DNA from: Kryptolebias marmoratus | Taxonomy: Eukaryota > Chordata > Actinopteri > Cyprinodontiformes > Rivulidae | DNA length: 64,000 bases | Direction: 5' to 3' | Assembly: GCF_001649575.2 (NCBI RefSeq) | Contig: NC_051439.1 | Span: 11,230,539 to 11,294,538, forward strand | Shown here: positions 21,325 to 34,284 of the stretch, in pieces | How the letters are laid out: every line of letters starts with the position of its first letter | Numbering within the stretch: the stretch's first letter is position 1 | Translations under genes and position numbers: made by a program | Notes under the pieces: generated by a model | The model's database searches: none | Told to the model about the DNA's origin: nothing | The model's input: the letters and a program-made list of their open reading frames with translations, nothing else

Positions 21325-24300
21325 CAGCAGAAATGGGCGTCCATGAATATCATTCATTATGTTTTGCTCTACAGTTTTATCAGACCCCATGGTAATAATG
21401 CAAATATCCAACACTTACAGTCATTTAAACAGTTGTAATTTTGTTTTGCTTTATTATTTACTGAGAATCAGCTTTAATTTGGCCACTTTCTTGCTTGTGT
21501 AACTACATCAGTGGCCGTTTAAATTAAATTCATGCTTAAATTTAAATTCAATTCAGGGTAAGCTCCAGTCCTATGTGGCCTTAAACATGATTAGCAGTTT
21601 AGAAAATTGATGGATAAATGCATATTACAACTTCTTGTAAACATCCCACCCTTTAACCTGAAGCTCTAATCTTTCTATATAATGCATTTTGCATTCTTAA
21701 TCTAGAGGTAAAAAGTACCTTAGGAAATTATCATACCAGAAAAAATTAATCTGATAGAATTTCTAGAGCTGTTCTTTAGGAAGTCTGTATATTACAGGTT
21801 TCATTACTTGCACTGGGCTGCAAAGGATTAGTCACAATGACAGTGAGTTGTTCGACTAAATAAATAAAAAGGTTTGGATGAGTGAGTGTACAACTCCTAA
21901 AATGCATCATATTGTGTCACATATCACATCATAGTTGCACATTTTCTCAATGGAATTGTTGCAGCAGCGAGTGGGAAATGATAAATTTGACATTTTTCAA
22001 ACATTATGTGAGAATTAGAGAAAGACTAGAGACCTGTCTGGGCTCAAAACCTGCTACAAATGTTGTTCAAGGCTGATAACACGCAGTTTAATTTCACTTT
22101 GAAGCAGAAATCAGTGTTAGGAGGCATACAGAAAAGTCTACAATGGATTCTGTCTGAATTTTAATAGAAGAGGCACCAAAAGCATTCATATTTGTAATTC
22201 ATTCTAACTTTCAATCCTTGTGCATGAGACACGGGGAGAACATATACAGCTCCATACCTCCTCATAAAAGATGAAGGAATGGATGGAGGCTTATTGTAAA
22301 GGCAAAACTCACTACTTTCACAGAAGCTGAGCCAAGTTGGAAACATGGAGAAAATATAGGCTGATGCATACATAAAAAAAAATAACTTTTGCTGCCCTAA
22401 GCTAAAGTATGGAAGCATACATTTAAAAAAAGAAAAAAAAGCTTGGATTGAAAATCAGCTGGTCGGGGAAAATGTTTCAGTAATTGGCCTGAAATAGATT
22501 AACTGCACAATTCCTCCTGGAAAAAAATGTGAAATGAAAAGCTGTAAGCTTTATATTTACCACAAATTAAAACTATTTCTTGTGATTAAAAGTGTGTGCG
22601 TGCATTCGCGCGTGTAAGCCCTTGTGTTTGTGTATATGCATTTTGGCACTTCTTGTCGTGGCCGTCCAACTAATTTATGCCGTCCATCACAGGCTTCCTG
22701 GCACTACTGGCGCTCAGATGTTATTAACTCCCTCTGTGCTCAGCTATTCATCATTTGTAAGATTTCCATTGGGTGTTTTACTTTTTAATCAAGCATTTGA
22801 TCCCATGCTGAGAGGCTCATTCAGCTGTGAAACAAGGCCCTGTCGTTCCCGGCTAACGACACGCATCCTTAACGGAGCGAGCTGCTCGATGACAAACGAG
22901 CTCTTCGTGTACACCAAGAGAATATGTTGTCGAGAAATCTAGAAGGCAAAACAAGGGTTTACAGTCAAACCAATCCGAGACCCAAATGAGCTTGTGTCAT
23001 TTTATTTCAGCCTTATTATGTAATTCTGTGACAGTGTTGGAAAATTTAGTTTCAGCAAAGCAGAGCTCTGAACATCACTTCAAGGACATCCTAATCTGAT
23101 CGTCAGCACTGAATCATAATATCTCATAAAGCATTTTTCTGATCGATCAGGCTTTGGGGACGCTGAGGGCAGCTCAGCATTTGATGTCATGGCTCACTGT
23201 AAGGTCATTTACATATAGTTAACTGGATATGTCAGTGGTAACAAACGGTCTGTATGTATTTTTGTTACATAAATAGCTGCAACTCATCAACGCCAGGAGA
23301 GACAGAAGGTCCAAAAGAAAGAAACAACACTGATGATGTGTTCAGTGTCATCAGAGAAAATCATCTGAAAGTCATCAACCAGAAAGTCATCTGACCGAGC
23401 TTTCCTGCTTCTGCAGTCTTAAACTAGACAGTACAGAAAGAACCTTTGTTATGTTAAACCGTAAATCTTTCCTTAAGACTTCTGACTGTTGGCTGACCGT
23501 TGTACAATACCATAAATCCTGAGATCTTTCAACTCAACACGTTTCGCCAGCTTCAAATAATTACAAGAAAACCCAGCAGAGGCAGAAAACCATGTGAATT
23601 TGAGTGTGAGGGATGGAAAAGGAGCCCAGGCTTGCAGCTAGCTTTGGGTATTAGTTATTTTCTGTGGCATGCTTGTCATCCAAGACTGAGGATTTTAACC
23701 CCCAAATAAAACAATATGACTGATTCGTTCAGATTGGATAGATGAAAAAAGACCCTGCAGTTCATGACTGTTTATTAAATACTTTGTATGATGTTAAGTA
23801 AACAAGTAACACATTTATTACTATCGCTGGTTCTTTTATATTTGACTTTATGTGTTACACAGAAATTCTGCTGCTTTAGTGCAACATCTATATTTTCTAA
23901 TATCTAACTTTTCTGATTTCTACAAACAATGAACTTGTCTTGAAGTTTCGGGTATTTAATGTTGTAACATAATGCAACATTTTTATGCCAGATAGAATTT
24001 TTAAACTCACTTGGATATTTCATTAGAATGAAAGATAAGAGATAGCTGGTCGATATTTTTGCCTTTCAAAACATAACTCAACATTTTGACAAAAAGCTGG
24101 TGAAACGGCTTTACCTGCAATAAAAGCTGTACTTCAGAAGGTATTTTCTAACTTATTCCCTGTACTTTATCCTTAATAGAATCATATTTGAAAGGCGAGA
24201 GATACAGCCTGTGTGCTATGTATCGTACATCATGCTACTGTGCCAGATGCCTGCATGTAACTTTAAAAAAAACAAGATTCAAAAGCCTTCAAAGTCAATA

Positions 24301-25045
24301 AAGTGGCTCAAAAAGCACTTTGACTTAAATTACACCACACAGAATAACTAAATCCAGAAATTTCACTGGACAATACAAAAGTGGTGAAGTTGTATTTTAT
24401 AAAACCCCATATCAGTAGATGTAAGTCATACATAAGTAAGCCTGGAATATCATTTTATTGCCCTATATCCTGTCGGCCTATATTTTATTTAACACCAGGA
24501 GCATAAAGTGAAACCTCCTGCTGTGTACAAAGAAACATGCGTGCCTCTGGGGAAACTGACACGGTCAGCTGGGAAGCTTTGTTTTATTGGTTTTTCTTTT
24601 TCTTTTACTTCAGTATCTGATTAAGAGCTTTTATATCATAGGAATGTATTTCAAACCTGAAAAGCTGATGATATTCACTGGTATGATCTGATTTATCATC
24701 ATACATTGAAACAGCTCTCATGTAAAAGCATTACTGGATTGTTGACTCATTTTGAAGAATAAGCCTGTTTGATCATAGTAAGTCCACGTTGAGTGTGGCA
24801 CAACACTGTGTTACAACTTGTACCCACACTATAACACTGTATAGCATGAACCACACTTTATAACAACAACGCTATGCATAGGTTTGGACCCCCTCAGACA
24901 GATCTGCCCTTTTCTTTGCATGGATGCCTTAAAGATGTAGGTAAATAATGAGCGAGCCGATGACTCATTGATCCACTTCACCAGGGTATACTGCAAGGAC
25001 ACTGGGACATCATGATGACTGGATAAATCAGGCCAAATTTAATCA
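21325..25045. other. Non-coding, no feature seen
   Basis: AT-rich sequence. A somewhat GC-richer, non-repetitive patch at about 22.6-22.95 kb has a 116-codon open frame with no recognised domain; it may be conserved non-coding DNA but nothing in the sequence proves that. Confidence 0.4.
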
Positions 25046-25049
25046 AACA

Positions 25050-25302
25050 AAGGCATGGTGATCGCAGCTGAAGGGTTGGAACTCCCAGAAGGCAACGCTG
25101 CAGATGTTCAGGAGAGCTACCTTGGGATCCCAAAGACAACTATGAAGAAGCTGCAAAGAAGTCAGCCACAACAAGAGTAAGGCAGCTGGATGTTGCCCTG
25201 CAGCCATCAGATATCCCTCTGGCACATTAGTCTGGCTAAAGGAGGAGACTTCAAGTCAACGCAGCTCACAATATGTGAGTCCAGCACCCTAAGACTGCAC
25301 AT
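25050..25302 (+). mobile_element. R4/Rex6-like LINE fragment, left part
   Basis: Conceptual reading gives MVIAAEGLELPEGNAADVQE, then YLGIP, a piece resembling NYEEAAKKSATTRVRQ, then IRYPSGTLVWLKEE and SSTLRLH. Together and in this order they match the region downstream of the reverse transcriptase in a fish LINE family with a restriction-enzyme-like endonuclease, which I identify from memory as R4/Rex6-like. Frameshifts, stops and internal deletions make it a fossil. It is cut at 25302 by a hAT-like insertion and continues at 26057. Confidence 0.65.
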
Positions 25303-26056
25303 CATGGGTGTCAAACTCAGTAAAACAAGGGGGGGGGGGGCAAAATTAAAAACTTGGTCTTAGCCAAGGGCCAATCTCAATCAACATTTTTTGAAAAAAT
25401 ACCTAAATTAACCCTGATTTTACATGAAATATGTCAAATCATTCATATAGAAATATCAAATACCTTTTCCCCAGTTACATAAAATTTAGAACAAACAGAC
25501 TTTATTAAACAAAGAAATAAAGATAAATGTTAAATTACACCTCATTAGCATTCATTTCTTATGCTTTACTCTACCATCAGCTTGTAAATGTTTTTTTTTT
25601 CTTAGCAAACAGCTAAAAAGCCATCAAGAAAAATCTGATCATATAGCTTCTAACATTTAACCTTAAAACAAGAGGAAAATACACAAAAGAAGTTATCATA
25701 CATTAAAGCAGACGCATGTTACTCACATTAACTGAAGTCAGATATCTGACATCATTTCTTGGCTGCAAGTTTATCGACAAGAATTTTATTGGCCCCATTT
25801 GATGCTCTCTGTGGCTCTTACACATCAAAATCAAAGATTACTGAGCAAGTAAAACCTGTTTTCTTGGCTTCAAAGTAACTGTCACAAGAAGACCACTAAA
25901 TAGGCTAATTTTTTGAGCAAAATGAGAAGCAATAGAGACTCAATCTGTCATGAACTTAAGGGCCATATCTAATCAAATTGAAATGTTATCTTGGGGGGCC
26001 AGATAAAATGGTCCCAAAGGCCAGATGTGGCCCATGGGCCTTAAGTTTTGTACGTG
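25303..26056. mobile_element. hAT-like non-autonomous element (754 bp)
   Basis: Left end CATGGGTGTCAAACTC; right end ggccttaagttttgtacgtg, whose complement is an eroded version of the left end. The inner blocks gggccaatctc and ggggccagataaaatgg are typical of a widespread 'gtgtcaaactcaaggcc' hAT family in vertebrates (family recall from memory). Target duplication ctgcacat (25295-25302) and ctgtacat (26057-26064), 7 of 8 identical. A poly-G run is at about 25331-25341. No coding frame. Confidence 0.8.
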
Positions 26057-26340
26057 CTGTACATTAAGAGAAAGTGTTAGAGCCACTGTACAGGACGAGA
26101 CGACATAGATCCTGCCGTACATCAAGAAGAAAGCCTCCAACGACAAACTGCAAAGTGAATTTTTAAGCAGCAAAAACCCAACATGAAAAAGAAGGAATAA
26201 GAGGAAGAGAAGCCACTGCACCATTAGCAGCTGGAGGAAGTGGCCAAGAAATTTTACCAGGAGCTATGGAAAACTGGACTGAAGGACAGCACAGAGCCAT
26301 TAATTGTGGCAGTACACAAACAGGCACTCAGCACAAGATA
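26057..26340 (+). mobile_element. R4/Rex6-like LINE fragment, right part
   Basis: After the second target-site copy the reading resumes as YIKRK, then RATVQDET-like, a K-rich piece, and finally LWKTGLKDSTEPLIVAV with KQALSTR. This is the continuation of the LINE region left of the hAT insertion, again with stops and frameshifts. Joining at the duplicated site makes codon-level sense, which supports both the LINE call and the insertion boundaries. Confidence 0.65.
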
Positions 26341-26344
26341 AAAT

Positions 26345-27120
26345 AAAGGTATGATGATTTATTCCTGCAGATGAAAATGAAATGTCTTTAGTGAAGCCGT
26401 CTACCCTTCGAGGAATTTGATTTATTCTCCAAAAGGTCTTCACAGGGTTTGTTTTCAGTGTGAGTCTGCCAGTTTCTTTTTGTCCATTTACAGGTGTGTG
26501 CATCATTTACAGACAGCCAGCAGGAAATTAAGCGGCTGCTGATCATCGGACATCCAGGAAAGGAAACAATGAGCGTGTTATCAGAAACACGTCACGTGCC
26601 CGCAGGTGGTGGGCACAGAGACAGACTTAACTGAGCTGACAGCACCGTTTTATATTTGCCCTCATCTCATTTTGGTTTCAACATTCGAAATGACAGGACT
26701 CCTTTTAGTTATTTCTCTTTTTTTTTTTGCATGTGCACGTGTTTGTGGAACAGAGGAGATGTGATCTCCTGTAATCTGATCGCCAACCAGAGCAGGAGAG
26801 ATGTCAGCCGTCCTGAGAGAAATGAGCTCTGCAGTCTCACCTCGCTGCTGCTCATCACAAAGGATTATTGACTTCTGTTTTCGTAGGTTAAAACAAACAA
26901 CCTTTCTCACAATTTTAATCAGCAGTCTTCAACAAGACCTGGCTTTATCCTGTCGTAATATGTTTGTAATTTTGCCCACAGCAGCAGAGGGATAAGAAAA
27001 CACACCAACTTTCTGTTTCCATTTATATTTTTATACAGTATATTATCATCTCAACCAAATTAGCTTTACCTTGAGTACCTGAGCTTTTAAAATCAAATTG
27101 TTCTATTCAAGTGTATGAAT
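26345..27120. other. Non-coding, no feature seen
   Basis: No splice-bounded exon or repeat identified. Confidence 0.4.
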
Positions 27121-27124
27121 GTGC

Positions 27125-27275
27125 GTTCATTTGTCTGCCTGTTAGGAAAATATCTCATGAACCGTTGCATGGATTTTAATGAAACTCCCAGGCGGTGATC
27201 GTTGCAGGTTTTTCTACAACTGATTAACCTTTGGGCTCAATCCAATTCAAGATGCCTGCCACAGCCCACTGAACT
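27125..27275 (-). repeat. Repeat A fragment
   Basis: Minus-oriented piece with atatctcatgaaccgttgca, tggattttaatgaaactccc, tgggctcaatccaattcaag and atgcctgccacagc, matching the right half of repeat A in reverse. Confidence 0.65.
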
Positions 27276-27279
27276 TAGA

Positions 27280-30200
27280 AAATTGATCAGAAGCGTTCCT
27301 GGTGGTCCACCTGACAACTGAGTCAGAGTTTCAAAAGCAGAATAAAAAGGGCTTGGGTTACATAACCTTTAATTTTCTGAGTCTCAGCACGTTTTTTTTT
27401 TTAAAAATGTCCCCCATGAAGTATTAGGCATATGCAAGCACCCGGAGAAAATACCTGCATCCAGCATCTTTTCTGACCCCAAGCACTTTAAGCTGAAAAT
27501 CTCTGAGCTTTTCAGAAAGGTGATCATGTTACTACTTTTCGAACGTCCAATCACTCGGTCGGAAAATGTCAGTAATCAGGAAAATGGCAGGGAAGCAGTT
27601 CTAGTTGCCTATCCCCAAATTTAACTTGGCAGAAAGAGAGTTGATCACAAGCGCAGGATAGCCTGCCGTTTTCTTTTAACGATATGTGACTTGTCTGATT
27701 GTAGATTGCAGTCGTGGGTTGTCCAGATGAAGGGTGAGAGAGATGATTTTTCTGTTCAAGTCCATTCCTGGTTTCACCAAAAGATTTAGTTCCTAAGAGG
27801 CAGAGATAAGTCCCTCTCTTTCTCAGCTTCAGCTCCCTCAGAGGGATGGAATAAAACCCCCTCACAAGAGCTCTTTAAGGTTAAAAAGCAGCGTGAGGTG
27901 ATTTAAGATCCTGATGCTTTTTCCCCTTTTTGTATTCCAGGCATGTCTCATCAGCAGAGAGCCCAGTGCAGACCACCAGCACACTGGTGGGATTATATTA
28001 TTCTGCAGTTGTGCTTGATAAACTGTGAACCCTTTAAGATTTTTTATATATATCTGTCATAATGAGTTGTAGTTGGTTGAAGGATCGAAACGCAGATCCC
28101 AAGGCAGGAAACGGCGACACTTTTATTTGTCAGGGAAAAAAAAAAGAAAGGGAACATAGCCCAAAAAGATAAAGAGAAAATATCATGCACAGAAAAATCT
28201 GACAAAGGACAGATGAAAACCTTTATATACACAGAGGAGAGAAACACACACACACAGTTAAATAAATACAACAAAAATCCATAAACCTTGAATAATTTTG
28301 CTAAATTAGTGTTTAAAACAATATTGTTTCATCACAAAAGACCAAAGAAAATTTTAATTTACAATCAGAGGACATTTTTTTTATACTTGCTAACCCTTGT
28401 TAGTGGTGGACCAAACACTATTAAGCCAACAGAAAACAGCAAATTCAGGTCTTTGGAATAAATTTTCTTCAAATCAAAACAAACCTTCTGGAGTTTGTCG
28501 AAGCCGAACCTTTCAGTGGGGGACTATTTTCAACCTTCTTGGGTTTTTTTTGTTAAGTTGATCAAATATAAATTCCTCACCGGTGGTAAAAAAAAAAATG
28601 AGTATTTGAACTGTTTCAGTGTCTTTTTTTTTAATGTCTTAATGTTGTACTAAGTTTATGTTTGCTCACAGAAAATAACAAAAACTGACTCTGCTGCAAA
28701 TGCTGACAGAAACCAGAGGTTGTGTTAAACAAATGTTTTCTGCCGTTTCTTTTCTTTTTATGCAACAATATAAATAACCACCTGTACACACTGTAGCTCC
28801 AGGTAGAATAAGTTTGCATTAAAGTTGATCTTTAGGCTCGTTTTAGATCACACAGAAGACTTTAACACATTATTTAAAATATAGGATATCAAGATTTTTA
28901 GTCTCTCAAATGCCAAGAGGGTTGTCCACAGAGAGAATATATCCTTTAGTCGTGGTCTGTGTGACAGCAACACACTAAAGGGAAAATAAAATTACTTAAA
29001 TTGTAGTTTAGTATCTTCTGTTTTTCCCATTTCCATTTGTTCCCCATTTGTTCCCACATGCACCCACCCACTCTGCTCCTCATTCAGCCAAGAGCTGACT
29101 GATGGAGATGCTGTTTCAGCACTCCACATCGGTCTGACTGGACCCATTACTGTTTATGGTGTTGAATGCATGTTTTTCTTTGAACCACTCGGAGCTTCTT
29201 TTTTTTTTTTCTTTTATGTAAAATTCATCCCATGCAGCAGCGGCGCTCGCTACAAAATACCATCAAGAGGGTCCTTTTTCATTTTGTGGAGCTGGTACAC
29301 AAACAAGGCGGAGAGTTTTTCACTTAATAACGGCTCGTCTTGTGAACATATTCTGTGGATCTTTACAATCATTCACCCAAGGAACATGACTGCTTTATAT
29401 CCCAAAATGAATCCCCATAAAAACTTGTCAAATCAGAAACTTGTTTTCTGCAGATGGCGTGAAAAGGACAAGCAGCGGCGGGCTCAAATCAACAATAATC
29501 TGTCGAGACCTTTATTGTACGCCGCGTAAACAAAACTATTATTTTACAGATCACTAGTTCTTGGCGTACCTTTGTGATGCAGAGATAATTCTGCAGAAAA
29601 CCGCAGACAATTATAAAGTGTAGTGAACAGTGAAAAAGTGTAGCTGCTGCAGAACATGTAGTATCTCCATTTCCCCAGTTTCTTCATCCCAAAGCTGCCA
29701 GCTGCCCAAAGCTACAACCTCTGACTGCACGGCTTTGATAACTGAGTAAAACCCGGCGCTGTTAACCCTTTTATCTAAAGAATGGGAACTCAAAGAGGAG
29801 ACTGAAATGTGGAGCTATTAATGTGCTCCTTAAATCAAAGCCAAATGCTTCAAAAATAAGCGACCACTATTTTTAAATTCAGAAAATAAGAACATTGAAT
29901 CTGAGCAGAGTTTTACTGAGTGCTTCATTTAACCACCTTTGTTTCTTTTCACATCTGAACTTTCTCTATACAATATTTTTACTCTGTTATAAAAAGACAC
30001 AATGGCTTCATTACAATTTTTAGGGCAAAAAATAAAATTTTTTTGTTTGTTCGCTCATAATTCTTGTTCTGTATTGTTGTTTTCTTTCCTTGATCCCTTT
30101 CCTTGTTTGTTCTTGTTCAGCTGGAGCTCACAAACATGTTCATCTGGACAAAAGCACACATTTTTACGAGGCAGCTCCTAGTTTTATTGTCCACATAAAA

Positions 30201-33200
30201 ACCACATAAAGACCACATACAGTTATTGACAACAATTACTTTTTTTTTAAATTTCATTTTAAAAAAAATAAAAAAATCATCCAGGGGTAAAAGGTTTCAA
30301 TTACTCTGGCTGTGACTATCATGTGGAATAAAATAAAAAATGATTAATTTTTTAAAGTTTTGGTGTCAAATCGTGTGCCATCAGCAGTGTGGTTTGATGA
30401 CCCAGTGGGCGTGTTGCTTTTCGGTCAGCCGCACGGCGACCCGGGAAGAAGTGATGACGAGCGAGGAAGAGAGGAGCTTCCCTGTAACAGAGAGCATGAG
30501 GTGTCACCTTAAATCAGGGACAACCTATCAGCACCACCTGCGTTTATTCTGTCATTAATAGCTGAAAAATGAAAGTCATCCATCATATTCAACAGATTCC
30601 CTGATTTTTATCATTTAATTCAGACCTTGCCTTCGACACAACTGTGTTTTCATTTCAGTCCCGATCAAAGTGGTCATAAGCTGGGTTAGCCTCTAGATCT
30701 GAGCAGGGCGTTCGGCTGGTTCCCCAGCTGATGGAGTCCCAACTCACCCCCCACCCAGCTAGCCACTTTGTCAGCCGGGCTGCAGATGGTGTGCAGCCAC
30801 TTTGTGCCAACATCTCCCTTGTTTACAACAGATCTGGGGCTCTGTTGCCACCTGTTGGTGTGGGTTGCTCCAGACCGTGCTTCAATTGTGTTTGTGCATT
30901 TTCACCACAACCAATTATTTATCTGAGAACAAAAGAGTTAAATAAACTTGTTCTGCTTAGAAGCTGATTCAATTATTCTGCACTCTCCACCTTACATTAA
31001 TTTTTATCCTCCCCATGCACGGTGTAAACTAACTTTAAGAATGAATTAAGCATAATCAGCCTGTTTGAGAATTAATAGAAACCTCCCTTTCTTCTGGTTG
31101 CTGTTAAAGCCACAGTCCAGCCAATCGTTCTTCACTCTGTAAATGGCAAGATGTTTGAAAAAGCCTGTTATGTAACATCTGTTTATGGTCACTGCCAAGG
31201 TGAAGGCAGGTTACTTCGGCTTCCCACACTTCTTATCCACCTGATTATTCAGCCAACCTGATGACTCAAAGCTTGTTGTACAACGACTTGGCGTGTTATC
31301 ACACCCATGCTGCTGTCAGATGAAAGCTTTGTCTTCTATCATAAACCTCTAATGAAACTTAAAAAAAAAAATCAGATCAGATTCATTTAGGTATGATTGT
31401 ATACAATAGCTATCAGCGTTTTGAGGGCAGACTTCGACACTTTAAAAGCCGATATGAGACTGATGCAATCGATGAAACACACAAGTTGGCTGCTCTGTTT
31501 CCATTGCACGTAGAGTCAAAAAGCTTTGTTAAATTCACTTTTAAAAAATTATATATATATGTGTATATATATAAGTCAGTTTTATGGATAAAGGCTGCTC
31601 TAGCTTTAAACTGTTGGACTTATCCTTTAAATCTTGGGTTTTTGGAAAAGAAATTGCTCTTTAAACCTTTTATATTGATCACTAAGATTAATTCAGATCT
31701 AGAAATGACACTGTACTGACTTCATCGCTGAAGGTCAGGAGGTATTTGGATTCATGACCTCCAGAGAAAATAAAAAACGCAGTCTGAAAACATGATTGGG
31801 TGTACATTTATTCCTTTGTAGGCAGTGGTAACTCTTTGATTCACAAATAATTTCTGTCTTTGGAGCAGTGAGATCACTAACCTGCACGTCGTTTATTTCC
31901 AGAGCAAAGCAGATGGGGAAATGTTAGAAACTACTGGCACCAGCAAAGAAGCAGATGCTGGTTTTCTGTGCTCAGAGGCAGCCCACACTGAAACTGCTGT
32001 TGTTTAAAACAGCTGGAAACCGTAGGGTTTACAATGCAGCCTCTGAATCCCCCTCTCACACACAAACAAGCCCTCGGCACCGAGACCCAGACAAAACTCT
32101 CAAGTATGGAAAGTTACGTTTTGGATTTTAAATCAAGGTGTCCTTGTAGCTTAATGCATGGGTAAACTTTACCAGAACTTTGTTTAAAATTAAAGATGTG
32201 CAAATTTAATTATATTTCCATCAGCCACAGTTTTCTGCTCTGTTCTGGTTGGAGCCCGTCATTTCCGATGTTATCCACCTCTAAAATTTTATTTTTATTC
32301 ATTGTCATCTTTAATGCTGCCCAAAAGGGATAGTGCGCCCAGACAAACTATACATCAAAGTGACTGGCTCGATCAAGAGATGTGTGCTACTATTTTTATT
32401 GGCATTTTGAGTTACCATCTTGATGCAATTTCCAAAAACAGTGCCAAAATACACCTAACTGGGAATTAATGGGAAATGTTTGAAATATCTCATAAACAAC
32501 TTGACGATAGGGATTGAATCTCTCACAAAATGATCATTAGACAGTCCTGTATGACTGATTAGTATTTTATGTCCACTTAATTCAAAATGGCTGCCAGAGC
32601 TAGCCTTTGAAGGACAAAAGTGTGGACAATTTCTTGTCCAAGCTCTAAATTGATAACCATGTATAGTAGATATGTCAAATTGCAGAGCTGGACGCATCGT
32701 GGGTCAAGGATGGTGTCTATTAATTTCAAGATCACGAATCAAGATAAGAAAAAATAAATCTTGGCAGTTCTGTCCTCACGTGGCATGAGAACACATCCCC
32801 ACCTGTTTCATGATGGACCTCTGAAGGTGGGAGCACATCTTAATTTTCACAGAAAGAAACAGACAGATCATGTTTCACGTGTAAACACTTCAGGGTCTGA
32901 ACATGAGAGAAATAAGTGACAAAGAATAGAATGCAAAGAATGCATGTGACACAAAAACAAAACACTGACGTTTTTTTAAAAGGGTTGCATGGTCAACTTA
33001 TGAGTAGTCAGTAACTTACCTGCAATAAAGTTTGTAGCGTTCAGTTCAAAATGACAGCAATACAAGATCATGAAATGAAAAAACCTAAAAAATGCCGTAG
33101 CAGTACAAGTGATAAACTTTTACACCACATCACTTTGCTTCAAACACATATTAACATAAATATATATAGTTATTTACTCTGAAGACATGTTTGAATGTAG

Positions 33201-34280
33201 TCCTCTGTCAGCTCATGTAGACAGATTGTAAAGTGCACTCAGTTTGTGCTGTAAAAGTAATATAAATGCATAACATAACGTTTGCTTGAACGGTTGCACA
33301 ATCTTTGAGGCTTTAGTTGATTTCAGAGGTGGAAACTTGCTCCTAAATGGGTCCAGCTTTGAACAGCTGTTAGCTTGAATCACCCCCGGAGAACTTCTCC
33401 CTGATTCTCTACACTCAATAATTTAGCTTTTTACTGCAGGTGAGGTATTGGCTACTTCAAAGAAATCAACTTTTTTTTAAAAAAAGGGGCCCGAACGATC
33501 CACTTATGTCTCATAAAAGCGAGGAACAAAAAGGCTTCAAAAATTTATAGTTTTGATTAAAAAGTGCTTTTGCCTCATAGAGAAACTTTCCTAGATAATG
33601 GTGGTTAAAATTTCAGATGATGATTCTGCAGTCAGACGCTGTATGTTCACTTTTTCCTCTTCCTGTGTGTTAATTATACTAGAAACACGAAGACATAAAA
33701 TCTGCCTTTGCTCACGTCTATCTTAAGGCACCCACTTTCACTCTGGAGGTTTATTATATTGACTCTTAATTGTTACGAAGCTCCAACAAGAGCAGACCCA
33801 GCGAGGTGAAACTACCTTAAAGGCTCAGACAATCTGAATGCCTGTTACTGATTGAGCTTGTCACACAGCCCATCACACACATTTAAGCAAAGTTATCTCT
33901 CATTTCATTTACAGTGCCGCACCAAAAATGAAGTCTTGCAAACTTTGTCAAAGACAGCTGCCTGATTATAATCGTGTCTTTCCTGTAATGGTACAGAAAT
34001 GCATTTGTTCGCCTTCACACGCAGAGAGCATGATTTGCATTTTGAGGCACGTTCGTTTCATGATATTTCATGAGCCTGCAGGCTGTCAGAGCTCAGCGGA
34101 GAGGAACACTCTCAACCACGCAAGCTAATGGAGCAGATAGGCACTCTTTCCTTTTTTTTCAAATTCTCATCAAGCTGATACATTTTCTCTATGCATACAT
34201 TTATTTTAAAGTCTCCTATTAAGTTTCATATGCCAGACACAGACACATTTGCTTGTAACCCTTTGCTAGTGAAAGAAAAA
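27280..34280. other. Long non-coding stretch
   Basis: About 7 kb of AT-rich sequence with A/T homopolymers and a short alternating AT tract near 31550-31572. A diverged minus-strand repeat A piece may lie at about 32455-32640. Non-repetitive, slightly GC-richer patches around 29.2-29.5 kb and 33.9-34.1 kb could be conserved elements but carry no decisive motif. No exon accepted. Confidence 0.4.
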
Positions 34281-34284
34281 TCCA

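Noticed and set aside
22592..22942. 116-codon open frame with a cysteine- and leucine-rich start
   Set aside because: The start lies in a GT-rich low-complexity run and no domain follows. More likely non-coding, possibly conserved DNA.
30346..30510. Open stretch reading …SNRVPSAVWFDDPVGVLLFG…
   Set aside because: Looks somewhat protein-like, but lacks a convincing acceptor or donor pair and a start codon, and I do not recognise it.
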